Part shown: piece by piece, positions 43,763 through 53,700 of the stretch | Layout: the number at the start of each line of letters is the position of its first letter | Position numbering within the stretch: position 1 is the stretch's first letter | Origin: CAVRTJ01 sp964507185 | GTDB taxonomy: Bacteria > Acidobacteriota > UBA4820 > DSQY01 | Assembly (NCBI GenBank): GCA_964507185.1 | Contig: CAZDOY010000004.1 | Location: forward strand, 1 to 64,000 | Length of the DNA: 64,000 nt | Direction: 5' to 3' | The notes under the pieces: model-generated | Seen by the model: the letters and a program-made list of their open reading frames with translations, nothing else | Told to the model about the DNA's origin: nothing | The model's database searches: none | Translations under genes and position numbers: made by a program

Positions 43763-44986
43763 ATGAAAACGCTCGTAGTGAACTGCGGCAGTTCTTCACT
43801 GAAATACCAGCTTTTCGACATGCAGACGGAAGAGCTCGTCGCCAGGGGGGGCGTGGAACGCATCGGCACGGACAGCGCCTGCCTTCGGCACAACTCCTTC
43901 GGCGTCGGTAAAATCACGATCCGGTCGGGCATCCCCGACCACCGCGTGGCCATCGGCGACATGATGGACGCATTGACCGACAGGGAATACGGTGTCATGA
44001 AGGACGTCAAGGAGATCGGCGCCGTCGGCCACCGAGTTGTTCACGGCGGTGAGCGCTTCTCCGATTCCGTCCTCATCGACGACGACGTCATTAACACCAT
44101 CAGGGAGTGCGTGCCCCTGGCCCCTCTCCACAATCCCCTCAACCTCATGGGCATCGAGGCCTGCCGGGACGTCTGCCCCGGCGTGCCGCAGGTGGCCGTA
44201 TTCGACACGGCATTCCACCAGACAATGCCCCGGCACGTCTACCTGTACGCCATCCCTTACGAGTACTACGAGAAATACGGGTTGCGGCGGTACGGTTTCC
44301 ACGGCACGTCCCATGCATTCGTGGCATCGAGGGCCGCCGAAATGCTCGGCCGTCCCCTAGAAGATCTCAAGATGATCACGGCCCACCTTGGCAACGGTTC
44401 CAGCATGACGGCCATCAAGGACGGCAAGTCCCTCGAGACTTCCATGGGGCTTACCCCCCTCAACGGCCTCATGATGGGGCAGCGCAGCGGCGACATCGAC
44501 CCCGCAGCCGTTCTGTTTCTTGCAGACAAGGTGCATTCGGACGCCCAGGGGGTCATCGAACTCCTCAACAGGAAGAGCGGCCTCCTCGGCGTCAGCGGCG
44601 TGAGCTCGGACATGCGGGATGTGGAGAAGGCCGCCGCCGAAGGAAACGAGCGCGCGGCAATCGCCCACGAGATGTTCGCCTATCGCATTAAGAAATACAT
44701 CGGGACCTACACCGCCAGCATGGGCGGCTTAGACGTAGTCGTCTTCACGGCGGGCATCGGCGAGAACGACGCATCCGTCCGCTGGGAAGCATGCCAGGGG
44801 CTGGATTTCCTCGGCCTCGAGCTGGACCAGGAGAGGAACGAGTCCCCGGAGGCCCAGAAGGTCATCAGTTCGGACAACAGCCGTGTCAAGGTCCTCGTCA
44901 TCCCCACCAACGAGGAACTCATGATCGCGCGCGAAACCATCCGCTTCGTCAACAACAACGGCAACGGAAAGAAGAAGAAAAAGTAA
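43763..44986 (+). CDS. ackA: Acetate kinase
   Basis: A 407-aa ASKHA-fold kinase that makes ATP from acetyl phosphate. It shows VVNCGSSSLKYQLF, VGHRVVHGGERF, FDTAFHQTMP, HLGNGSSMTAI and FTAGIGEN. The C-terminus ends in a run of five Lys. Co-transcribed with pta, and closed by a strong terminator 131 bp downstream. Confidence 0.97.
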   Translation: MKTLVVNCGSSSLKYQLFDMQTEELVARGGVERIGTDSACLRHNSFGVGKITIRSGIPDHRVAIGDMMDALTDREYGVMKDVKEIGAVGHRVVHGGERFSDSVLIDDDVINTIRECVPLAPLHNPLNLMGIEACRDVCPGVPQVAVFDTAFHQTMPRHVYLYAIPYEYYEKYGLRRYGFHGTSHAFVASRAAEMLGRPLEDLKMITAHLGNGSSMTAIKDGKSLETSMGLTPLNGLMMGQRSGDIDPAAVLFLADKVHSDAQGVIELLNRKSGLLGVSGVSSDMRDVEKAAAEGNERAAIAHEMFAYRIKKYIGTYTASMGGLDVVVFTAGIGENDASVRWEACQGLDFLGLELDQERNESPEAQKVISSDNSRVKVLVIPTNEELMIARETIRFVNNNGNGKKKKK

Positions 44987-45116
44987 TCCCGCCTGACAGG
45001 GCGTACGGGAGCCCCTGGGCCCCATTTTTCTGTACCGGCCGCGGGAACGGCTCCCGCTTCGTGCGAAAGGATGTCTTGCGAGAACGGTCGGGAAAGATAC
45101 CGCGGGTTCAACATGC

Positions 45117-45149
45117 AAAAGGGCGGCCGCTGAACGGCCGCCCTTTTTT
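45117..45149 (+). terminator. Rho-independent terminator of pta-ackA, bidirectional
   Basis: A perfect 9-bp stem GGGCGGCCG/CGGCCGCCC with a 5-nt CTGAA loop, preceded by AAAA and followed by TTTTTT. The A-tract makes it usable from the other strand too, where it would end the small minus-strand gene at 45172-45324. Confidence 0.95.
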
Positions 45150-45171
45150 CACGTGGGATTGTCCCTGTCTG

Positions 45172-45324
45172 TCACCGCGTGTACGTGTAGCATTCGCAGA
45201 ATCCGCCGTCGGGGTTCTCGACGGTGATGCACACGCTGACGCCCTTGGGTACCATGCCCTTCAGAGCACGGCCCTTCTTCGCCACGAGCTTGGATGGATT
45301 CCGCCGGCACCGTCTGCAGCCCAT
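45172..45324 (-). CDS. Candidate Cys-rich small protein, 50 aa
   Basis: An ATG-started frame encoding a protein with CRRC at 3-6, a basic N-terminal half (RRNPSKLVAKKGRALKG) and a C-terminal half VCITVENPDGGFCECYTYTR with three more Cys. Five Cys suggest metal binding. Its stop lies 23 bp from the bidirectional terminator, as expected for a real convergent gene. There is no clear ribosome-binding site and I recognise no family. Confidence 0.4.
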   Translation of the reverse strand: MGCRRCRRNPSKLVAKKGRALKGMVPKGVSVCITVENPDGGFCECYTYTR

Positions 45325-45492
45325 CGGCGGAAGACTGGGGCGGCCCTGTCCGGGAACAGCGTCTTGCTAATTTCCGGCTGGTACGAGGTCACGGTGAGCG
45401 TCAACGGCAGCGACCCCGCGGACTTAGATTTTCGCTTAAGAGGCCTCGATGGCGCCCAGACCCCGCCGCAGATGAACGATGCAGGGTCCTGA
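45325..45492 (+). pseudogene. Truncated copy of the downstream YtkA-like gene
   Basis: The plus-strand frame ends NSVLLISGWYEVTVSVNG then SDPADLDF. This aligns with the C-terminal end of the protein at 45591-46061 (NNVILKPGEYQVNVTVNG then TDHAVFRF), with about 12 identities in 28 positions. The matching N-terminal part and signal peptide are missing. It appears to be the remnant of a diverged tandem duplicate. The 5' boundary is approximate. Confidence 0.5.
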
Positions 45493-45554
45493 TGCGGTGC
45501 ATTGTGCATCTCATCACATCTTGCCGTTTTCGAGGTATATCCTCATCAGATCGA

Positions 45555-45563
45555 TGCTATACT
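45555..45563 (+). promoter_or_regulatory. Extended -10 promoter of the YtkA-like gene
   Basis: TGCTATACT matches the extended -10 form TGnTATAAT with one mismatch, 27 bases before the ATG. No good -35 is seen. The gene has a near-perfect AAGGAGGT ribosome-binding site. Confidence 0.55.
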
Positions 45564-45590
45564 TAAGGGTAAACGAGAAGGAGGTCTACT

Positions 45591-46061
45591 ATGCGTAAGA
45601 TCATGGCTTACGGTTTTGCCTTCATCGTGCTCGCCGGCGCGATGTCCGCTGCAGTACGTGCCGCCGACAACGTCTCCGAGACAAAATCGACAAAGAATTA
45701 CACCATCACCCTGAAAGTCCTCCCGGCCGGACCATTCAACGGAAAAGACGCGAAGATGGTTCGTGACGGCGGCGCCGCCCCCCTGAGCATGATGTCCTCG
45801 CCACCACCGAACTTTCGCCTCGTGGTCTTCATCGAGAAGGACGGCAAGCCGGTTGTGGATGCCAAGGTTCAGATGAGCTACAGCGCCTCCCGGAAAGGCT
45901 CCATGATCACGATGCGCCTTCCGGCTGTGCGGATGCACGAAGCCGGAAAAGGTCCGGAGACGACCCATTTCGGGAACAATGTCATCCTCAAGCCGGGAGA
46001 GTACCAGGTCAACGTGACGGTAAACGGCACCGACCACGCCGTTTTCCGGTTTAAGGTGTGA
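45591..46061 (+). CDS. Exported YtkA-like (Ig-fold) protein
   Basis: A 156-aa protein with a signal peptide (MAYGFAFIVLAGAMSAAVRAAD). The mature part reads FRLVVFIEKDGKPVVDAKVQMSY and ends ILKPGEYQVNVTVNG, matching the YtkA-like/CopC-type periplasmic beta-sandwich pattern. Two Met-rich stretches (LSMMSS, SMITMRL) could bind copper, but no CopC-type His ligands are clear. It stands alone with its own promoter. A truncated relative lies just upstream. Function unproven. Confidence 0.65.
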   Translation: MRKIMAYGFAFIVLAGAMSAAVRAADNVSETKSTKNYTITLKVLPAGPFNGKDAKMVRDGGAAPLSMMSSPPPNFRLVVFIEKDGKPVVDAKVQMSYSASRKGSMITMRLPAVRMHEAGKGPETTHFGNNVILKPGEYQVNVTVNGTDHAVFRFKV

Positions 46062-46298
46062 ACCGGCGCGCCTCCGGTGCGTGGGTCGCCATACTGGCTA
46101 AGGCAGGCGTTTCTTATATAGGCGTGCGTTCCGTTTGGGTACTACAGCGTTGAACCTGCCGGGGGGTCGCGGAGGCGCCCCTCCGGCGTCCGCCTCATAA
46201 ACGGCCGTTTTCCTTGTCCTTTTCTTTCTTGCAACCCCTCACTCCCCCGTCGATCCAACTACTCTGGGCGCATACCCCGGATGACGGAAGAGGTTTGG

Positions 46299-47471
46299 CT
46301 ATAGTTCTCGGAGCGCGGCGGCAACGGGCATTCGCGCGGCGCGTACCGCAGGCAGCAAACCGCCCGCCAGGCCCATGAAAAGGGCGAAGACGATGCCCTG
46401 GACCAGAAGGCCGGGCGTGATCCGGAAGGCGAAGGCGATCTGTGAGAAGCTCTGGAAGTTCAGCGTGGAGGTGGTCAAACCGTTGATCGGCAGCACAACG
46501 AGGCAGCCGAGCAAACCGCCTATCAAGGCGAGAAAGGCCGATTCGAGAAGCCAGGACAGGACGACGCTCCCTCCACCAAAACCGAGAGCCCTGAGCATGG
46601 CGATCTCACGGGACCGGGCGGCCACCGCCGAGTACATGGTGTTGAATGCGCCGAAGACGGCTCCGATGCCCATGACGAAGGCGACCATGAAGCCGAGAAC
46701 GCGGATCATGGTGGAGACCGCTCTCGACTGCTTGGCGTAGTACTCCCGTTCGGGTTCCGTCGTAACCGTCAACCTGGGATCGGCGCCGAGAGCCTTCTTG
46801 AAGGCGGCGAAGGCCGAAGGCTGCGTGAGGCGAACGGTGACCGACTGGAAGATGTTCTCGGGCCGCTTGTAGGTCTGGTTGAGCACGGCGGCGTCGGCCC
46901 AGACCTCCGAATCGAACGCGCTGCCGTTGGAGTCCATGATCCCCACCACGCGCCACGTCCGTCCTCCGAAGCGCGGCCTGTCGCCCAGTTTGAAGCCCGT
47001 GTACATTGTTGCCGCGTTCCTCCCGACCACGAGTTCCGAAAGGCCCGGTCTGAGAAAGCGTCCCCGGGCGATCCGCACGGACCGGTGGACCGCCATCGCT
47101 TCAGGAGACACGCCGCGCACCTGGGCAAGTGCGCTCGAGCCCGAGGCCTTGTGTTGGAAAGCCGCCACGACGACAACTTCGCCGCTGGCCAGCGGCCTGC
47201 CGTCAACGTTCTTCGCGACGCCGGGGGCATCCGAAATCACGCGAAGTTCATCCAGCGTGAGAGCACTCATCATCTCGGTCGTGGCGCCCCCTCGGAGCAC
47301 GATGGCGTTGCCGCGTGATCCCGATTCGACCAACGTCAGCTTGAAGCCCCGCGCCATGGATAACATGGCTACGAAGACGGCCACAACGCCTGCTATCCCG
47401 AGGACTGCAACCAGGTTGGACGCCCAGCGGGCCTTCACGCTCCTGATGTTGTAGATCAACGGCAAAGCCAC
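46299..47471 (-). CDS. ABC transporter permease (MacB/FtsX type), second subunit
   Basis: A 390-aa permease with one N-terminal membrane segment (about 20-42), a large periplasmic domain and three C-terminal segments in the FtsX-like domain (SREIAMLRALGFGGGSV, about 290-390). It starts 1 bp after the first permease. The two probably form a heterodimer with the adjacent ATPase and membrane-fusion protein to move a substrate across the envelope. Confidence 0.9.
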   Translation of the reverse strand: MALPLIYNIRSVKARWASNLVAVLGIAGVVAVFVAMLSMARGFKLTLVESGSRGNAIVLRGGATTEMMSALTLDELRVISDAPGVAKNVDGRPLASGEVVVVAAFQHKASGSSALAQVRGVSPEAMAVHRSVRIARGRFLRPGLSELVVGRNAATMYTGFKLGDRPRFGGRTWRVVGIMDSNGSAFDSEVWADAAVLNQTYKRPENIFQSVTVRLTQPSAFAAFKKALGADPRLTVTTEPEREYYAKQSRAVSTMIRVLGFMVAFVMGIGAVFGAFNTMYSAVAARSREIAMLRALGFGGGSVVLSWLLESAFLALIGGLLGCLVVLPINGLTTSTLNFQSFSQIAFAFRITPGLLVQGIVFALFMGLAGGLLPAVRAARMPVAAALREL

Positions 47472-47472
47472 G

Positions 47473-48609
47473 TTATACCCTCCGAAGGGCCTCGACTATC
47501 TTGAGGCGCATGGCGATCACGGCGGGAATGATTCCGGAGGCCACGCCCACGACTGCGGCCGCCAGAAGTCCGAGGGCCATCTTCTCGGGGGCGAGGTAAA
47601 AGACGGGCAGGAATCCAGTGGGGTCGCCCCTGAGGGTCAGGAGCTTGGCCGCGACCAGGCCGAATCCCCCACCGACGAGCGCGTAGGTGCAGGCCTCGGC
47701 GAGGATCAGCCCCAGCACCCTGCCGTCGCTGAAGCCGAGCGCCTTCAGGACCGCCAGTTCGCCCGTCCTCTCCCTGACCGACATGGCCATGGTGTTTCCC
47801 GTCACCAGAAGGAGCGTGAAAAAGACCACGCCGCCTATCGACAGGATGAGGAGCTGGATGTTGCCCATCTGTTTGACGAAGCCCGCCGCGAAGGCCCTCT
47901 CGCTTTCGGCCGATGTTTCCCAGGGAGAATTGGCGAACTTGTGGTCGATCACCCTGGCCACCCGGGGGGCATCGTCGGGATCGTCGACCTTGACCATGTA
48001 CCAGCCGACTGTCCCCTTGCCGTATTGGCGGCGCTCCTCAAGGTACTTCCAGTGGAACCAGAATTGCGTCGTGTCGTCTTCCTGCCGGCTGCCCTCATAG
48101 ATGCCCCGGACGTTGAATTCCCATACGCCGCCCCATATGGACGCGATGATGGGCACGCGGTCTCCTATCTTGAAGTTGTACTTCTCGGCCGTGCTCCGCC
48201 CGATGATGCAACCCTCACGATCGGCAACGAAGTCCGCCCACTCCTTCGACGGGATCTTGAACTCGGGATACATCCGGTGCCAGGTGTCCGTTTCTATTGC
48301 GAACTGCGGAAAGAAGTTTTTCGGGTCCTGGTAGTACCCCCCGAACCAGTTGGCGAAGCTCACGAGCCTGACACCCGGTATCTGCGCGATTCTGTCCCTG
48401 TAGGCGTAGGGCAGGGGCATGATGAGGGAGACCTTGTTGCGAACCACCAGCCGGTCTACGCCCGCTACCTCGACGCCCTGGTTGAAAGCCGTCTGGATGG
48501 TCGCCAGGAGACCGAAAAGAAAGAGGGCCACGGCGAAAGACCCAAGGGTCAGGACCGTGCGGGTCTTCTTCCGGCGCAGGTTGGCGAGGATGAGTGGCAG
48601 GAACTTCAT
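47473..48609 (-). CDS. ABC transporter permease (MacB/FtsX type), first subunit
   Basis: A 378-aa permease with the same plan: an N-terminal segment after MKFLPLILANLRRKKTRT, a periplasmic domain and an FtsX domain with RERTGELAVLKALGFSDGRV. The ATG at 48609 overlaps the ATPase gene by 4 bp; the frame is open further upstream inside that gene but only the start at 48609 gives a family-like N-terminus. The two permeases are related but clearly different. Confidence 0.92.
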   Translation of the reverse strand: MKFLPLILANLRRKKTRTVLTLGSFAVALFLFGLLATIQTAFNQGVEVAGVDRLVVRNKVSLIMPLPYAYRDRIAQIPGVRLVSFANWFGGYYQDPKNFFPQFAIETDTWHRMYPEFKIPSKEWADFVADREGCIIGRSTAEKYNFKIGDRVPIIASIWGGVWEFNVRGIYEGSRQEDDTTQFWFHWKYLEERRQYGKGTVGWYMVKVDDPDDAPRVARVIDHKFANSPWETSAESERAFAAGFVKQMGNIQLLILSIGGVVFFTLLLVTGNTMAMSVRERTGELAVLKALGFSDGRVLGLILAEACTYALVGGGFGLVAAKLLTLRGDPTGFLPVFYLAPEKMALGLLAAAVVGVASGIIPAVIAMRLKIVEALRRV

Positions 48610-49328
48610 GCGCGTTCCGCGGCCCCGCCCTCGATCAGGAGTCCCTTCTCGAGGTGCAGGACGACACCCGCCCTCTCCGCCGCCCGCGGGTCGTGGGTTA
48701 CCATCAAGATCGTCTTCCCGTAGTTTCCGGACAGTTGATCGAGCAGGTTCAGCACCTCGTCTGCGCTCGCCCTGTCGAGGTCGCCGGTCGGTTCGTCGCA
48801 CAGAAGGAAAGTCGGATCGGCAACCAGCGCCCGCGCGATGGCCACCCGCTGCTCCTGTCCACCGGAAAGCTGGCGCGGGTAGTGATCCATGCGATCGACC
48901 AGGCCCACGAGGTCCAGGGCCGTTTCCGCGTGCCTTCTTCGCTCGGCTTTCGGCAGATGCGTCAGGAGGAGAGGGAGCTCCACGTTCTGGAAGGCCGTCA
49001 GAACGGGGACGAGGTTGTACATCTGAAAGATGAACCCCACGTGCCTGGCCCGCCATGCGGCGAGCCGCCGGCCGGAGAGGCGCGTGATCTCGTCTCCCGA
49101 GACGGTGACGCTCCCGGCCGAGGGCAGGTCGAGACCGCCCAGCAGGTTGAGCAAGGTCGTCTTGCCCGAACCCGAGGGGCCCATGAAGGCGACGAACTCA
49201 CCTTCGCCCACGTTGAGATTGAGCCCCTGCAGGACATGGATGTCATGCCCGCCACGCCGGTAGGTCTTGTCGAGGTTCCGTACGCGGATGAGGGCCTCCG
49301 CGCCTGCGCTTCCATCAACCGTAACCAT
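48606..49328 (-). CDS. ABC transporter ATPase, LolD/MacB type
   Basis: A 240-aa ATPase with Walker A GPSGSGKTT, Q-loop FIFQMYNLVPVLTAFQNVELP, signature LSGGQEQRVAIARAL, Walker B FLLCDEPTGDLD and H-loop THD. The short N-terminal extension is not conserved. It energises the two permeases downstream. It lies 84 bp after the membrane-fusion protein gene. Confidence 0.95.
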   Translation of the reverse strand: MVTVDGSAGAEALIRVRNLDKTYRRGGHDIHVLQGLNLNVGEGEFVAFMGPSGSGKTTLLNLLGGLDLPSAGSVTVSGDEITRLSGRRLAAWRARHVGFIFQMYNLVPVLTAFQNVELPLLLTHLPKAERRRHAETALDLVGLVDRMDHYPRQLSGGQEQRVAIARALVADPTFLLCDEPTGDLDRASADEVLNLLDQLSGNYGKTILMVTHDPRAAERAGVVLHLEKGLLIEGGAAERA

Positions 49329-49412
49329 GATCGTCCCGTCTGAAGCCCGGAAGCCGTCTGACAGACATCATCGACGTCTTCATCGACCACCGGCCCTCGC
49401 TGGAATGCTGCT

Positions 49413-50636
49413 TCAGGATTTAACGCGCGCCCGCGCGCCGTTCTTGAGATCCCTCGGACCTTCCACGACGACGCTGTCGCCGGCTTTAAGGCCGGAAATG
49501 ACCTCGACGTTTGATCCGAGCTTCTCCCCGAGTCTGAGCGGCCGCTTTACCAGGCGCCCCTCACTGTAGACGAAGCAGAAGGGCGCAGACTCCGTACCTC
49601 TTACCGCGTCAGCCGGCATGACGGCCGCCGCCTTTCTTGCAACGTCATCCCCTTCCTCAAGGAACGCGACCTTGATGCCCATGTCGGGGAGGATGCGCGG
49701 ATCGAGCTTCTCGAAGGAGAGCCGGACCTTTACGGTCGCCTTCTGCCTGTCCGCCGTCGGGATGATGGTCCGCACGGCGCAGGGAATTTCCCAGTCGGGG
49801 TAGGCGTCCAATGTGGCCACGGCCTTCTGGCCGGGCTTTATCCTGGCGATGAACGCCTCGTTCACGTCCACTTCGATTTCCAGGGATTTCATATCCACGA
49901 TGGTCGCGATGCCCGTCCGCGTGTAGCCCCCTCCGGCGGAAATGGGGGAAACCATCTCTCCGACCTGGGCGTCTTTCGAGACTGCCACCCCCGAAAAGGG
50001 CGCCCGGACGATGCAGTTCTCCATATTCTGCCTCGCCTCGCCTATGCGGGCCACGGCGGCGTGAACGCTGTCCCTGGCCTGCTGGAGGCGGGCCTCGTAG
50101 TTCGCCACGAGCGTCGCCTGGTGGTCCACATCCTGCGCGGTGACGAACCCCTTGGCGACCAGCGACCGGTAACGTTCGAGGTCCCGCTTTGCCTGGTCGA
50201 GGCTCGCCTTGAGATCGGGAACGGCGGCCTCCGCCACTTTCCTGTCGGCGACGGCGGCGGCGAACTGGGCGCGGGCATCCGAATCGTCGACGCGGGCCAG
50301 TACCTGCCCTGCTTCGACGTGGATTCCCTCTTCGACCAGCATGACCTCCACGCGCCCGGTGACCTTCGCCGCGACGGTGGCCCGTCTCCTCGGGGTCACA
50401 TAGCCGCTGGCGTTCAGAATGGCCCTGTCCGCAGCCGATCCGGGACGTACCTGCGCCACTTGCACCTCGGCCGGACGCCCAAACGAGGCGACGGCCGCTG
50501 CGATTATTACGACGGCCACGCAAACCGCCGCGACGATCCACCACTTCCTTCGGCCCCGCCCGCCGTCCTTCCGCTGTTCGTCGGAGATCCTCAGGTCGGA
50601 CAGGCTCGCATATCGAGGCTTTTCAACGTTCGTCAT
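49413..50636 (-). CDS. HlyD/MacA-type membrane-fusion protein
   Basis: A 407-aa periplasmic adaptor with one N-terminal membrane segment (about 30-50), a split lipoyl domain (VTGRVEVMLVEEGIHVEAGQVLARVD and CIVRAPFSGVAVSKDAQVGEMV), a helical hairpin between the halves and C-terminal beta-barrel domains. The ATG at 50636 follows GGAGGGG. It leads the operon with the ATPase and two permeases, giving a MacAB-like tripartite pump with split permease. No outer-membrane channel gene is adjacent. Confidence 0.92.
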   Translation of the reverse strand: MTNVEKPRYASLSDLRISDEQRKDGGRGRRKWWIVAAVCVAVVIIAAAVASFGRPAEVQVAQVRPGSAADRAILNASGYVTPRRRATVAAKVTGRVEVMLVEEGIHVEAGQVLARVDDSDARAQFAAAVADRKVAEAAVPDLKASLDQAKRDLERYRSLVAKGFVTAQDVDHQATLVANYEARLQQARDSVHAAVARIGEARQNMENCIVRAPFSGVAVSKDAQVGEMVSPISAGGGYTRTGIATIVDMKSLEIEVDVNEAFIARIKPGQKAVATLDAYPDWEIPCAVRTIIPTADRQKATVKVRLSFEKLDPRILPDMGIKVAFLEEGDDVARKAAAVMPADAVRGTESAPFCFVYSEGRLVKRPLRLGEKLGSNVEVISGLKAGDSVVVEGPRDLKNGARARVKS

Positions 50637-50736
50637 GAATTCCCCTCCACGGCCTCGCAAAGTTTAGCGGTTCGCACAGCACCAGGCAAGCCTGGATGAA
50701 GGCGGGCGACATTTCAGCGGGATTTGCCTACACGCG

Positions 50737-53700
50737 CTATTGCCAGTCGATTACGGGCTTGTAAGTCAGCGATCCTGCCTTAAGCGAACGCATGCCCACC
50801 AGGACGGCCCGCGCCGCCTCGACGGTGGTCAGACAGGGGATCTGGAGAGCGATGGCCGCGGTTCGGATGGCGGCCTCGTCGTACTGGCTCTTTTTCCCCA
50901 GCGGCGTATTGATGACCATCTGCAAATCGCCCTGCGTCAGGAGGTCCACGGCGTCGGGCTTACCCTCCCCGACCTTGAACACACCCCTGCAAACGACGCC
51001 TTTGCTTTCGAGGAAGGCCCGCGTGCCCGACGTGGCAAAGAGCGTAAATCCTTCCTTCACCAGCCCTTGGGCCACGGGAAGGAACGCGTTCTTGTCCGAG
51101 TCCCTCACGCTGGCGAAGACCCCTCCGCTGGCGGGCAGCGACATGCCCGAAGCGGTCAGGGCCTTTGCGAAAGCGCGGCCGAAATCGTCGTCCGCCCCCA
51201 TGACCTCGCCCGTGGATTTCATCTCGGGTCCCAGGATCGGGTCCTCGCCATAAAGCCGCGCGAAAGGAAACACAGACGCCTTGACGAAAACGCCTTTCGG
51301 GGCCTTCAGGTCGAACGACAGATCCCGCAACCGCGTACCGGCGATGATTCTGGCTGCGAGTCTCGGGAAAGGCACACCCCTGGCCTTCGAGAGGAAGGGC
51401 ACCGTCCTGGAAACCCGGGGATTCACTTCAAGGACGTAGAGGTCCTCGCCCCTGAGGGCAAACTGGATGTTGAGCAACCCGATAACGCCGAGTTCCAGAG
51501 CCACCGCCTTGGTCGATTCCTCTATCTGCCGGATGACCTTTTCGGGGAGGGTCTGGGGCGGATAGACCTGCGACGAGTCGCCCGAGTGGATACCCGCCTT
51601 CTCCACGTGCTCGAGGATGCCGCACAGCACGGCTTCCTTTCCGTCGCAGAGCGCGTCGGCGTCGATCTCCACGGCTTCTTCCAGGAACCGGTCCAGCAGG
51701 AGCGGATTGTCCTCGCTCACCGCCATGGCCGTGCCCAGGTAGGCATCGAGGTGCTCTTCGCCCGTCACCACGGCCATGCCCTGCCCTCCGAGGACGTAGG
51801 ACGGTCTGACGATAAGCGGGAAGCCCAGGGCGGCGGCCTCTTCTTTCGCCTCCTCAAGGGATCGGGCAATGGACCCCGGAGGCGACTTGAGCTTCATGCT
51901 GCCGCACAGATCAAGGAAGGCCTCGCGATCCTCGGCGCGGTGAATCGCCGACGGAGAAGTGCCCCTCAGGGGGTATCCCAGACCTTCGAGCCCGCGCGCC
52001 AGCTTGAGCGGGGTCTGGCCACCGAACGTCACTACGACGCCCTCAGGCTTCTCCGTATTCAGGACGGCGGTGACGTCTTCAAGGGTCACGGGCTCGAAAT
52101 AGAGCCTCGTCGCGGTATCGAAATCGGTGGAGACGGTCTCGGGGTTGCAGTTCACCATCACCGTTTCATAGCCTTCGTCGGCGAATCCCATCACGGCCTG
52201 GCAGCAACAATAATCGAACTCGATCCCCTGTCCGATGCGGTTCGGTCCGCTCCCCAGAACGACCATCCGGCGGGGTCCTGCGTCCACCGCTTCCGAGTGG
52301 TCTTCGTACGCGCTGTAGAAGTAGGGCGTTCTCGCGTCGAACTCGGCCGCGCAGGTGTCCACGCCGAGGAACGACGGATTGACACCCAGTTCCCTGCGCC
52401 GGTCGCGGACCTCGTCCTCACGGCACTTCCAGATGGCGGCGAGGGTCCTGTCCGAAATGCCCTTGCGCTTGAACTGCCGCATGACGGACGCCGGCTGAGC
52501 GCCGTTCTCGAAGAAGCGCGCCCTGTTTTCGGCCGATACGATGCCCTCGATCTCGTTCAGGAACCAGGGATCGATTCCGGTCAATTCCTGCACCTCGGCG
52601 ACCGTGAGCCCGTGGTTGAAGGCGAGGGCCACGTAGAAAAGTCTCTCCCAGTTGGGTGACTGGAGCTTCCGCATCAGCGTCCTGCGGTCGGGAACGTGGT
52701 CGATCCCGTCCAGGAGGCCGTAGCGCCCCACTTCGAGCGAACGGACGGCCTTGTTGAGGGATTCGCCGAAGGTTCGACCGATGGCCATCACCTCGCCTAT
52801 GGATTTCATGGCGGTGGTGAGCGTCGGGTCGGCGCCCTTGAACTTGTCGAAGGCCCACCGGGGGATCTTCGTGACCACGTAATCGATGGCCGGTTCAAAG
52901 GCTGCGGATGTTGTCCCGGTGATCCGGTTCGGGATTTCGTCTAAGGTCTTACCCAGGGCGAGCAGCGTGGCGACCCTCGCGATGGGGTACCCCGTGGCTT
53001 TGCTCGCGAGCGCCGAAGACCTCGACACCCTCGGGTTCATCTCGATGACGACCATCCGGCCGGTCCCGGGATGCAGCGCAAACTGAACATTGGAGCCACC
53101 CGTTTCCACCCCCACGGTCCTGAGCACCTTGAGGGCCCAGTCGCGCATGGTCTGATATTCCTTGTCCGTGAGAGTCTGCTGGGGTGCCACGGTTATCGAG
53201 TCACCCGTGTGGATACCCATCGGGTCGAGGTTCTCGATCGAGCAGACGACCACGGCGTTGTCCGCGCGGTCGCGGATCACCTCGAGTTCAAATTCCTTCC
53301 AGCCGATCATGCTCTCTTCGACCAGAACGGCGTGGACCGGACTGAGGGAGAGGCCGTCCTTGAGCAGTCTCATGAGCTCTTCGCGGTTGTGCGCCACCCC
53401 GCCGCCGACCCCTCCCAGCGTGAACGAAGGGCGCAGGATGGCCGGAAATCCCACTTCGTCCACCCGGTCCATGCCGTCTTCGAGCGACCGGGCCGTGAAG
53501 GATCGCGACGTCGCCAGGCCCGCCCCGTCCATGGCCGCCTTGAACAGCTCCCTGTCCTCGGCCGTCTCTATGGCTTGCAGGGCGGCACCGATCAGTCGCG
53601 TTTCGTGCCTTTCAAGGATGCCCTCTCTGGCGCAGGCCACAGCCAGGTTCAGCCCGGTCTGGCCACCGACGGTGGGAAGGATGGCATCCACCTTTTCCCT

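Noticed and set aside
50740..52659. A 639-codon plus-strand open frame opposite carB
   Set aside because: It is antisense to a certain gene, has no motifs and reflects GC-rich codon structure.
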